Source: E44-bin32 sp034430615
GTDB lineage: Bacteria > Chloroflexota > Anaerolineae > Anaerolineales > E44-bin32
NCBI GenBank assembly: GCA_034430615.1
Contig: DAOUEJ010000156.1
Coordinates: 1-9,170 of the forward strand
Length of the DNA stretch: 9,170 nt
Direction: 5' to 3'
Under the pieces are notes generated by a model, which saw only the letters and a program-made list of their open reading frames with translations, made no database searches and was not told where the DNA came from. Numbering within the stretch: position 1 is the first letter of the stretch; the number at the start of each line of letters is the position of its first letter. Below, in pieces: positions 1 through 6,997 of this stretch. Both the position numbers and the translations under genes were made by a program.

Positions 1-825
1 GCTGGCCACCAACAGGTTGGGATGTCTTTCCATCGCCCCTCGGGCAAACGCATCCAATAATGCCGTCTTCCCCCGTCCCGGATCTCCAGTCAAGAAGACC
101 ACCTGCCCGCGACCGTCAAGCGCCTGGTCGAGAAAACCATGCAACAGCTCCAGTTCCCGATCCCGTCCCACAAAGACAGGAGCAGGACCTTCCTCCAGCT
201 CCTCAAGGAAAGCAGGCAGTTTCAATGGGCCGACATCAGTGAAGGCCTCTGGTGGTAACGCCTCTATCGATTTAAGCGGGGGGAATTCCGAGATGAGTCC
301 TTCAATTGCCAACTGGCAGACACGTTCAGGACGGTGAATATCTTTCAAACGGTGTCGGCCGAGATCGAGCAACGTAACGCCCTCTGGAAGTTCATCGCGC
401 ACGAGCGCCGTTGTCGTCTCCGATAGCAGCACCTGACAGCCGTGTCCGGTGTGGGCGATGCGGGCGGCACGGTGCACGTCCATGCCGGTGTAGCCCTCAT
501 CCCAACTGAGCGGCTCGCCTGTATGCAGTCCCATGCGCACGCGAACCTCCACTTCATTTATCCAAGCGTGGGATGAGATAACTCGCTGCGCTTCGACCGC
601 CGCGGACACAGCCTCTGTCGCCCGGGGAAAGGAGAAGAAAAAAGCATCTCCCTGGTTATCGACCTCCTGGCCATTGTGGCGCGTGAAGACCTCGCGCAGG
701 ATGCGGCGCTGATCTGCCAGGAGTTCGGTATAGCGATCCCTCAACTGTTTGAGGAGTGCCGTCGAGCCTTCGATGTCTGTGAAGAGGAAGGTGACGGTGC
801 CGGTGGGTAGCTCGGTGCTATTCAA
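1..825 (-). CDS. Class III adenylate/guanylate cyclase-AAA ATPase, 3' end outside window
   Basis: The visible part is 275 codons. Residues 10-135 form a class III nucleotidyl cyclase domain with FTDIEGST (metal Asp17), a GDA motif (metal Asp60), and YTGMDVHRAAR, where Arg122 is kept but the usual Asn four residues before it is His118. About residue 218 starts a STAND/AAA-type ATPase (FVGRDRELELL) with Walker A GDPGRGKT at 247-254. Family members usually continue with TPR repeats or a LuxR-type regulator; that part is off the window. The frame is open only from a TAG at 871-873 and has no in-frame ATG or GTG near its start. I therefore chose the TTG at 823-825, which has GGAG (834-837) eight bases upstream. 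The gene lies 143 bases after another cyclase gene and may be in its operon or have its own promoter. The His substitution and Asp56 in place of the purine-selecting Lys make activity and substrate uncertain. Confidence 0.88.
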   Translation of the reverse strand, partial: MNSTELPTGTVTFLFTDIEGSTALLKQLRDRYTELLADQRRILREVFTRHNGQEVDNQGDAFFFSFPRATEAVSAAVEAQRVISSHAWINEVEVRVRMGLHTGEPLSWDEGYTGMDVHRAARIAHTGHGCQVLLSETTTALVRDELPEGVTLLDLGRHRLKDIHRPERVCQLAIEGLISEFPPLKSIEALPPEAFTDVGPLKLPAFLEELEEGPAPVFVGRDRELELLHGFLDQALDGRGQVVFLTGDPGRGKTALLDAFARGAMERHPNLLVAS

Positions 826-833
826 TTCCAGTA

Positions 834-837
834 CTCC
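834..837 (-). promoter_or_regulatory. Ribosome binding site for the TTG-started cyclase
   Basis: GGAG on the minus strand lies eight bases before TTG at 825-823. It supports this unusual start, since no ATG or GTG occurs in frame after the upstream TAG at 873-871. Confidence 0.5.
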
Positions 838-968
838 ATTCCGGATGAAACTTCGTATGGTTAGGCATCTCTAAGGACCCGGCTCAATCTTATGCAACCC
901 GCCATGCGGGATCCTGTACCTATCACATATCTCATAGGACCCCTTTGCGTGAGGACCGAAGGCAATAT

Positions 969-3900
969 CTAGTCGGCATTTTCCAGCTGCGCCATGGAGG
1001 TCTTGATTTGGAGGACAAGCCTCGAAGACAGGAAAGATTTTCTCATCTCTTGATCCTCTACTTGATCAGCAAGCGCATTTATGATTCCCATTGCTTGCTC
1101 GTAAGCATCACTCGCTCCATGATTATCACCTACCATCATAAGCGCTCTCCCCAACCCGTTCAGTGCTCGAGTCTGATGATAGGGCCATTCGGCCATCTCC
1201 CAAATCTTCACCGCTTCATGGAAATGTCCAGATGCAGGATCGGGGTTCTTCTTGGCTAATGCCAGGCACCCCCGGGCCTCTGCAAGTGCCGCTTTCGTCA
1301 TTAGCAAACCTAATTGCTGGTAGGCTTTGTCGATACGCGAAATGCAGGCTTCACCATCCACCAACGAAATCTGCTTGCGATAAAAAAGGCTCCAATAGCA
1401 AGCATACAACAATGGCATGACAGTATCACTGTCGGAGAACATAGTGGAATCGATCTGACGGATTAGCATCTTCACATATTCATCCGATTTTGTGTCCGGG
1501 CCAAGGACGACGGAGGCTCGAATCAGTTCGCCGAGATATGGAGCTATGGTTTGGATCTCACCGGTTTTTAAGGCAGTCTCTAAGGTGCGATCCAAGCGAT
1601 CCCGCGCTTCTTCATGACGACCCAGATCATTGTCGATTGCCCCCAGTGAAAAGTTTGCCCAGATCTGCCAAATCCCGAAATCCAATTTTTCGATTTCCGG
1701 AATGTAGCTGAGCGCTGTCCTCCAATTACCTCCGAGCCAATCGATTGTCACAAGCTTCAGAACGGATAAGGACTCAACCCACCAATTACCGATTTGCTTC
1801 GCATATCGAACATAGTCCTCGGCAAGTTGTCTGGCCTCTCGATTCCGACAAAAACTCGTCAAACCCTCAACCAAATTGAAATAGACTCGATTGATTAACA
1901 CGGGATTTTCCAGCTCGAGCGATAGTTGGAGACTCTTGAATAAGTAAGAAAATCCCCGCTCCTCGTCTCCGATCTCAATTTGTGAACAACCGACCGTATT
2001 GAGTGTGTCAATTCGGATTTCTTCGTTTTTAAGCCGTTCAGCCAGCTCAAGCGCGCGCTCACCCATGGAGATGGCCTGCTTGTGTTCCGCGTTAAACATA
2101 TACAAGCGAGAGCACAAGGAAAGTGTGCTCGCCAATTCAATCGAATCGGGTCGTCCCTCCAAGATCTCGAGGGCTTCCCCGTACCATTGCATTGCAGATT
2201 GTCTATCACCGAGTCCCCAATAGAGAAATCCGATCTGGGTTTTTACCGAGCCAATATTCAAAGGGTCTTCCAGTCGTTCATAGATAGTGAGCGCTTGGTG
2301 AGCATGGTCCATCGCTTCCTGGATCGCGCCCTCGTTGAGGGCCTTCCAGGTTATCCTAATTAGATAATCCGCAGCTTTTTCCCATTCTTCGGCACAGTAA
2401 AAATGGTGGGCCAGGAGCCCCAGCAAATCTTCAACCCTGTCCGGAAAGAGGTTCTCAATGGCTTCACCAACTTTGAGGTGAAACTCGCGTCGTCTTTCAA
2501 TTAATAATGAGCCATAAGCCGCTTCCTGGGTTAAGGAATGCATGAAGATGTATTCGAGCTCAGGTTTGCGTGTCTTCTCCCGAACGAGATCCACACGCTG
2601 TAGTTGGGCTAGATGCGCATCCAATTCCCGTTCCGCCTCGGTGATCGACTCTAGGATGCGGTACAGAAAGCTCTTGCCGATCACCGCTGCGAGCTGCAAT
2701 GTGCGGCGGACGTCCTCCCCTAAGCGATCGATACGGGCCTGCAGCACCCCGTGCAGCGAATCGGGGATGCTCACCTGCGCGATTTCTTTGGTCGCACGCC
2801 AGGTGGCTCCTTCATGTACGAGGACCCCCTGATCGATCAAGTTGCGGATGATTTCTTCTAAGTAAAAAGGGTTGCCCTCTGCGCGATCCATTATGAGCTG
2901 ACGAACGTCGTCTGGAAGATCGGCGACATCGAGCAAGTTGTTTACCAACTGATCCGCGTCGTTCTGGGATAACCGTTCCAGGTTGATTTCCGTGTAGCGA
3001 TGGCCGTAAACTGTCTCGGCCTTGAGCTTCGCTTTCCAGGAACCGTGATCACGTTCGACTCGCATTAAGATGAGCAGCATAAGTGAGCATTGATCGGTCG
3101 CGCTGAATAAGTCCTCCAGAATTCCAAGACTCGACGGATCGGCCCAGTGGGTGTCCTCAAAAACAAGTACCGTGGGTTTACGCTCCGCCATGCGGGTGAA
3201 ATAACGCCTGACGTATTTCTTGATCTGGTGTTTGACCGTCTCCCCGTCGAGTGTTTTGAACATCTCTTGTGCAGACTTGTCTTGTTTCAAACCTAGAATG
3301 TGGAAGAGAAAGGGTAGGAACTCATCCGAGTCGTCACCGTGTAAATCGCTGACACGGCGCCGTAGCGCAACTTTGATCTTCGCTTCTGCGTCTCCATCGG
3401 AAAGGCCCAGATCGGCGAGGATGAGTTGGGTAATGGGCCAGAATGAAAGTGCGCTACCGTAGGAGAGTGAGCGCCCCTCCAGCCAGTGCAGGGATAAGGA
3501 TGGGGCCGGTGCACCTTCCAACTCGGCCGGCACTTGCTGCATCGCTTCCTTCACCAGGCGGGTTTTACCGATCCCCGCTTCCCCCAATACGACAACGATT
3601 TGTCCTAAACCTTGTTGCAGAGAGGCCAGAGCCGAATTCAGGCGTTCCAATTCCGAGTCGCGGCCTACGAGTGGAGAACGCAAGCCTTCGATCCCCCGCC
3701 CACTGGATGGCTCGGCCTTGGCCTCGACGAGTTCGAACATAGCAAGTGCTGCGGTCTTGCCTTTGACGGGTATCTCTCCCAGATCGCGCAGGTTATAACC
3801 CGCTTCGATGCGGTGGCAAATCGCTTCCGATACCAGGATTTGACCCGGATCCGCTGCGCCCTCAAGCCGTGCCGCCACGTTCACCGCATCCCCAATGGCA

Positions 3901-4448
3901 AGGTATTCAACGTGGTCCCCCGTACCAACGTCGCCCAATACAACTTCGCCAGTGTGAATCCCTATCCGCATCTGGAAGTCGTCTACAAACCCAGACAACT
4001 CAGACCGGTATTCGGCCATGCTTTCCTGGATATCCAAGGCCGCTCGTGCAGCTCGCTCAGGGTCATCCTCGTGGGTGAGTGGAGCACCGAAAAAGGCCAG
4101 GACACCATCTCCCAGCAATTGAGCGATAGTGCCCTCATAACGATAGACGGCTTCGCTCACCCGCTCGTGCGCACCCTGCACGACCTCCCTCCACTCCTCG
4201 GGGTCGAGCTTATCGGCGATAGAGGTGGAGCCAACGATGTCGGTGAATAGAATGGTGACGGGTTTGCGTTGGCCGATCCCTTCCTTACGGGCTTGTTTTA
4301 TGCGTTCCTTGAGTTCTCCCGGAGACGAATCCTGGAGCGAGTGCAGGCGTGGATCTATTTGCCCTTTTGCCTCAGCAAGTGCAAGGCTACATGACATACA
4401 GAACTTGGCTTCCGATGGGTTATTCGCCCCGCAATTACTGCACTTCAT
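969..4448 (-). CDS. Zinc-ribbon class III cyclase-AAA ATPase-TPR signalling protein
   Basis: This is a 1159-residue multidomain cytosolic protein that probably makes cAMP or cGMP from ATP or GTP under control of its own sensory region. A zinc ribbon (Cys3, Cys6, Cys17, Cys20) comes first. The cyclase domain spans about 61-240: FTDIVGST with Asp70, GDG with Asp114, and NVAAR with Asn190 and Arg194, so metal and transition-state residues are all present. The purine-selecting positions read Gln110 and Leu183 rather than Lys and Asp. A STAND/AAA ATPase follows from about 259 (PLVGRDSELERL), with Walker A GEAGIGKT at 289-296, Walker B VLVFED at 427-432 and GNPFYLEE at 525-532. Residues from about 675 to 1125 are helical TPR-like repeats, such as 734-763 and 1095-1120. 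The ATG at 4448 has GAGG four bases upstream. It starts 36 bases after the transporter gene, so the two are very likely cotranscribed. Domain calls are firm; ligand and product are unknown. Confidence 0.95.
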   Translation of the reverse strand: MKCSNCGANNPSEAKFCMSCSLALAEAKGQIDPRLHSLQDSSPGELKERIKQARKEGIGQRKPVTILFTDIVGSTSIADKLDPEEWREVVQGAHERVSEAVYRYEGTIAQLLGDGVLAFFGAPLTHEDDPERAARAALDIQESMAEYRSELSGFVDDFQMRIGIHTGEVVLGDVGTGDHVEYLAIGDAVNVAARLEGAADPGQILVSEAICHRIEAGYNLRDLGEIPVKGKTAALAMFELVEAKAEPSSGRGIEGLRSPLVGRDSELERLNSALASLQQGLGQIVVVLGEAGIGKTRLVKEAMQQVPAELEGAPAPSLSLHWLEGRSLSYGSALSFWPITQLILADLGLSDGDAEAKIKVALRRRVSDLHGDDSDEFLPFLFHILGLKQDKSAQEMFKTLDGETVKHQIKKYVRRYFTRMAERKPTVLVFEDTHWADPSSLGILEDLFSATDQCSLMLLILMRVERDHGSWKAKLKAETVYGHRYTEINLERLSQNDADQLVNNLLDVADLPDDVRQLIMDRAEGNPFYLEEIIRNLIDQGVLVHEGATWRATKEIAQVSIPDSLHGVLQARIDRLGEDVRRTLQLAAVIGKSFLYRILESITEAERELDAHLAQLQRVDLVREKTRKPELEYIFMHSLTQEAAYGSLLIERRREFHLKVGEAIENLFPDRVEDLLGLLAHHFYCAEEWEKAADYLIRITWKALNEGAIQEAMDHAHQALTIYERLEDPLNIGSVKTQIGFLYWGLGDRQSAMQWYGEALEILEGRPDSIELASTLSLCSRLYMFNAEHKQAISMGERALELAERLKNEEIRIDTLNTVGCSQIEIGDEERGFSYLFKSLQLSLELENPVLINRVYFNLVEGLTSFCRNREARQLAEDYVRYAKQIGNWWVESLSVLKLVTIDWLGGNWRTALSYIPEIEKLDFGIWQIWANFSLGAIDNDLGRHEEARDRLDRTLETALKTGEIQTIAPYLGELIRASVVLGPDTKSDEYVKMLIRQIDSTMFSDSDTVMPLLYACYWSLFYRKQISLVDGEACISRIDKAYQQLGLLMTKAALAEARGCLALAKKNPDPASGHFHEAVKIWEMAEWPYHQTRALNGLGRALMMVGDNHGASDAYEQAMGIINALADQVEDQEMRKSFLSSRLVLQIKTSMAQLENAD

Positions 4449-4484
4449 AAGGCCTCGATAACCTAATCTGAGATCTCCTGAAAA

Positions 4485-6287
4485 TTATCCTTGAGCCCCC
4501 GACCCGGCTGACTCCAGCCTGAGCTCGCGCAGCGCATCTTGATCGAGTCCTCTCAAACGCGGTAGGTCGGCCATATGCGTGGTCGCAAGGCGGTCGGTCA
4601 GCTTCGACAGGAACAGGTAGCGCAGGCGTGGGTCGGTCATCGCCGTGTGCAGGTTATTATCCGGAACCTGCAGCAGCGTCAGCCTGGTCTCGGCCACCAC
4701 GTCGGCCGTGCGCGGCGTATCCGTCAGCGCTGCAATCTCACCGAAGAAGTCGCCCGCACCCATCGAAGAGAGCGAGTGCACCTGCCCATGAACGTCGGTC
4801 GCGCCGGCCACCGCCGTCCCTGCCAGGATGAAGTAGGCCTCCCTACTGACCTCCCCCTGCCGCACGACCGTGCTTCCCTGCTCTACCTCGAGCACGGAGG
4901 CATTGGCGAGGAAACCCTGCCTCGCACTGCCTTGCAGTTCACCCATTAACGGCAGGTGGGCCACCAAAACATCAAAATCACTCATCAGTGCTGCCCGCAT
5001 GCCCATCCTGCCGGGCTGTGCCGGCGCGGCTCGCAACAACACTAGCTTCTTCCGCCACTCCGATGTCGGCGTACCAATACCCGGCAGGAGCAAAGCAATG
5101 ACCCCCGTCGCCCCGACCAGCAAGCCGCAGATCAACACCATCGTCCGCACGTTTATCACATCCGCCAGGCCTGCCGCCGCCATGCCGAGCAACCCGATGA
5201 AACTCGCAACCACCGAGAAGGCGCTGTTGACGCGTCCACGCACCTCCCGAGTTGTATTGCGCTGCACGAGCAGATTGCGTGAAATCGAAAAAGGAGCATT
5301 GACAAACCCGGTAAGCATCACCAGGCCAATTGCAAGTGGGATTAAGGCCACTCTCGAGTACAGGACACCGATAACCCCGAAGCTGAGCAAGCTAAGGGCG
5401 ATCCACTGCCCCTCACGCAAGCGATCGGCCAGGCGTGCCATCATGAAGCTGCTGAGCACAAACCCGACCGAGGTCAAACCCTCCATCAGGCCGAATTCAA
5501 ACTCGCTTGCCCCCAACGCCTGCTCGGCAAAAGGCAGCAGCAGCGTATTCCACAGGTAGACTCCCAGCACAAAGGGTACGTACAGGATGAGCAGTGACCT
5601 CAGGATCGCGTTTGACGATATGAAGCGAACGCCTTCACGCATGTTGTCGAATACAAGTCTTATGGAGGTACGTCCTTCTACTTCCATAGGCTTGATCTGG
5701 GTAAGTGCGATAAAGAGAGCAGATATGACGAAGGAGGCGGAATCGAGGTAAAAAGCCCATTCGATCGGGTAGCGCGCTGCAATCAAACCCGCGACCGCAT
5801 ACCCGATCGCACCGGAACCCCAGTTGCTGATGGCGATGAACGAATTCGCTGCTGCTAATTCGTCATCCGAGGCAATCTCTGGGAGCACGCTGGCGTGCGC
5901 CGGGGTGAAGAACTGAGTCGATGCTGTAGAGAGCATGACCAGCACGTACAACCATCCGACGCCAAATGGCAGCAGGATCGGGATCATCAGGATCAGGATG
6001 GCATTGGCCACATCGGACAGGACCATGATCCGTTTGCGGTCCATGCGGTCTACGAAGACACCCGCGAATAAACCCACCAACAAACTTGGCCCGGCCGTCG
6101 CCATTAACATCAATCCGACGCTCAAGGCCGATCCCGTCTGACGGTACACCACGATCGACGCCGCCAAACTCGTGAGCGCCTTGCCGATGGTCGAGATCAG
6201 TTGTCCGGTCCAGATGAAGGTAAAATTGCGGTTGCGAAAAATCGAAAACGTTGAAGGCTTTTCTCCCGACTCGGCTCCCATCGCCAC
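4485..6287 (-). CDS. MFS exporter with C-terminal cyclic-nucleotide-binding domain
   Basis: This inner-membrane protein has about 600 residues. Residues 15-405 are a 12-helix major facilitator of the DHA3/macrolide-enterobactin exporter type. The loop 2-3 motif A is seen as GVFVDRMDRKR at 76-86, and hydrophobic helices lie near 25-47, 55-78, 88-120, 155-200, 228-256, 267-312, 314-332 and 356-402. After a linker, residues about 443-570 form a cNMP-binding (CAP-family) domain. Its phosphate-binding cassette is GDFFGEIAALTDTPRTADV (512-530), with the ribose-binding Glu517 and phosphate-binding Arg526 both kept. Cargo is unknown. The outermost start is GTG at 6287; ATG at 6281, two codons in, has AAGGGG five bases upstream and may be the true start. 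Residue numbers count from the GTG. The next gene, 36 bases downstream, is a nucleotide cyclase, which suggests that cyclic nucleotide regulates transport. Confidence 0.95.
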   Translation of the reverse strand: MAMGAESGEKPSTFSIFRNRNFTFIWTGQLISTIGKALTSLAASIVVYRQTGSALSVGLMLMATAGPSLLVGLFAGVFVDRMDRKRIMVLSDVANAILILMIPILLPFGVGWLYVLVMLSTASTQFFTPAHASVLPEIASDDELAAANSFIAISNWGSGAIGYAVAGLIAARYPIEWAFYLDSASFVISALFIALTQIKPMEVEGRTSIRLVFDNMREGVRFISSNAILRSLLILYVPFVLGVYLWNTLLLPFAEQALGASEFEFGLMEGLTSVGFVLSSFMMARLADRLREGQWIALSLLSFGVIGVLYSRVALIPLAIGLVMLTGFVNAPFSISRNLLVQRNTTREVRGRVNSAFSVVASFIGLLGMAAAGLADVINVRTMVLICGLLVGATGVIALLLPGIGTPTSEWRKKLVLLRAAPAQPGRMGMRAALMSDFDVLVAHLPLMGELQGSARQGFLANASVLEVEQGSTVVRQGEVSREAYFILAGTAVAGATDVHGQVHSLSSMGAGDFFGEIAALTDTPRTADVVAETRLTLLQVPDNNLHTAMTDPRLRYLFLSKLTDRLATTHMADLPRLRGLDQDALRELRLESAGSGAQG

Positions 6288-6393
6288 CCCTTCCTACCTA
6301 AAGAATCATCTCATTGGCGAAACAAGAAAATCTTCTCAGATAGACAGAACCCGGTGTACCTGTAAAACAATATTGAACAAGGAATACCTTCGA

Positions 6394-6414
6394 AACAACT
6401 TCACGAAGATTGTT
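6394..6414. repeat. Imperfect inverted repeat upstream of MFS/cyclase operon
   Basis: AACAACTTC, two bases, then GAAG-A-TTGTT forms a nine-base inverted repeat with a single inserted A. It sits about 107 bases upstream of the transporter start, in an AT-rich stretch suited to a promoter. It could be an operator, but a short repeat like this can arise by chance. Confidence 0.3.
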
Positions 6415-6610
6415 AGAGAGGAAACGTACATCTTTACCCGTGTTGCCGAAGGGAAAGCCAAATAGTAATTAACGCCCGCCCCCTGATTATGGCGCAGGCT
6501 TGGGATGAGTGAGGCTTCGACGACCACAGGACCCGGACGAGATCGCGTTCTAACACTGGTAGGGTACAGCCTTAGAAATTGAAACGCAAGACCCACCATA
6601 ACCGGAGCGT

Positions 6611-6640
6611 TTGTCAAGATTTGGTGTTATCCGGTATGGA
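6611..6640 (+). promoter_or_regulatory. Possible promoter of the decayed aquaporin gene
   Basis: TTGTCA (6611-6616) is separated by 18 bases from TATGGA (6635-6640), about 85 bases upstream of the remnant's start. The -35 matches the sigma-70 consensus at five of six positions and the -10 at only three of six, so this is tentative. Confidence 0.25.
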
Positions 6641-6712
6641 TTTCAACGGTCAGTCTAGATCGGAGGGATTGAGCTTTCCTTGCTTCTTTCTCTCGATTGC
6701 CCCCCAACATCC

Positions 6713-6718
6713 AGGAGG
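6713..6718 (+). promoter_or_regulatory. Perfect Shine-Dalgarno before an ATT codon
   Basis: AGGAGG lies six bases upstream of ATT at 6725-6727, which is in frame with the aquaporin N-terminal fragment. The site marks where the ancestral start codon was. ATT may be a mutated ATG, although ATT can rarely initiate. Confidence 0.6.
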
Positions 6719-6724
6719 CAAACA

Positions 6725-6890
6725 ATTTTCAACAAAGCGTACCTGGCAGAATTCATCGGCACCTTTACGCTGGCCTTCATCGGCGCCGGCGCTGGGTAAT
6801 TTCAGTTCGTTCGGGATCGTCATCGTCGAGCCCCTGGCGGGTGGTGCGCTGGCCGCACTGTCCTACGACCGGCTGTTCCGGAAGGGGTAT
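6725..6890 (+). pseudogene. Aquaporin/MIP family remnant, internally deleted and frameshifted
   Basis: Two pieces of a major intrinsic protein (water/glycerol channel) survive on the plus strand. From 6725 one frame reads FNKAYLAEFIGTFTLAFIGA and ends at TAA (6797-6799); LAEFIGTF is the hallmark of MIP helix 1. The neighbouring frame from about 6795 reads FGIVIVEPLAGGALAALSYD and then RLFRK, matching the final MIP helix (…vgPllGallAAllY…). Intact members have roughly 230-250 residues, so most of the gene, including both NPA pore motifs, is gone, and the fragments are in different frames. The expected start is ATT rather than ATG despite a perfect upstream Shine-Dalgarno. No channel can be made from this. 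The gene points toward the CoA-transferase operon and converges on its terminator. The homology calls are from memory of the family pattern. Confidence 0.75.
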
Positions 6891-6924
6891 CCCTGCTCCT
6901 CTCCCACGAAACGTACATATGATA

Positions 6925-6954
6925 AGAGCCCCGCTGTAATTGCAGCGGGGCTCT
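6925..6954 (-). terminator. Strong hairpin terminator after the CoA-transferase operon
   Basis: A perfect 12-base inverted repeat (6925-6936 with 6943-6954) encloses the 6-base loop TAATTG. On the minus strand it is followed by TTATCATATGT, a moderately T-rich run, about 45 bases after the CoA-transferase B stop. It could also stop plus-strand transcripts from the aquaporin remnant, but its plus-strand flank is not T-rich. Confidence 0.75.
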
Positions 6955-6961
6955 GCCCTTG

Positions 6962-6976
6962 GGAAGTGCTACTTCC
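6962..6976 (-). terminator. Second hairpin preceding the main terminator
   Basis: GGAAGT and ACTTCC (6962-6967, 6971-6976) form a perfect six-base stem with a three-base loop. It lies between the CoA-transferase B stop and the longer hairpin. It lacks a T-run of its own and may stabilise the mRNA 3' end or assist termination. Confidence 0.35.
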
Positions 6977-6997
6977 AGCCCAAGTTCCTGCAGATAT

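Larger units (their letters stand above)
6288..6712. other. Gene-free stretch upstream of the transporter operon
   Basis: I see no supported gene here. A 93-codon minus-strand frame (6336-6617) has no recognisable motif and no good ribosome site. The part next to the transporter (about 6300-6470) is AT-rich and should hold the promoter of the minus-strand signalling operon, but I find no convincing -35/-10 pair. It contains an imperfect inverted repeat at 6394-6414 and an 8-base palindrome, CAATATTG, at 6368-6375. The part from about 6600 on probably served the plus-strand aquaporin remnant. I cannot assign 6470-6600. Confidence 0.5.

Noticed and set aside
898..910. CCCGC-CAT-GCGGG hairpin between the two cyclase genes as a terminator
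   Set aside because: The stem is only five bases with a three-base loop and no real T-run follows on the minus strand; it does not show that the genes are transcribed separately.
919..938. TGTGA half-site within a CCTAT…ATAGG inverted repeat, considered as a CRP-type site
   Set aside because: The second half (TCACA at the right spacing) is missing, so a cAMP-CRP operator is not supported.
3612..4250. A 212-codon plus-strand open frame
   Set aside because: It lies wholly antisense to the cyclase domain, whose motifs are unmistakable, and its translation shows no family pattern.
4870..5559. A 229-codon plus-strand open frame
   Set aside because: It is antisense to the MFS gene; the low-complexity Ser/Thr/Arg-rich translation is typical of a shadow of a membrane protein.
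6336..6617. A 93-codon minus-strand frame in the intergenic stretch
   Set aside because: No motif, no clear ribosome binding site and no recognisable homology; the other frames were read too without result.
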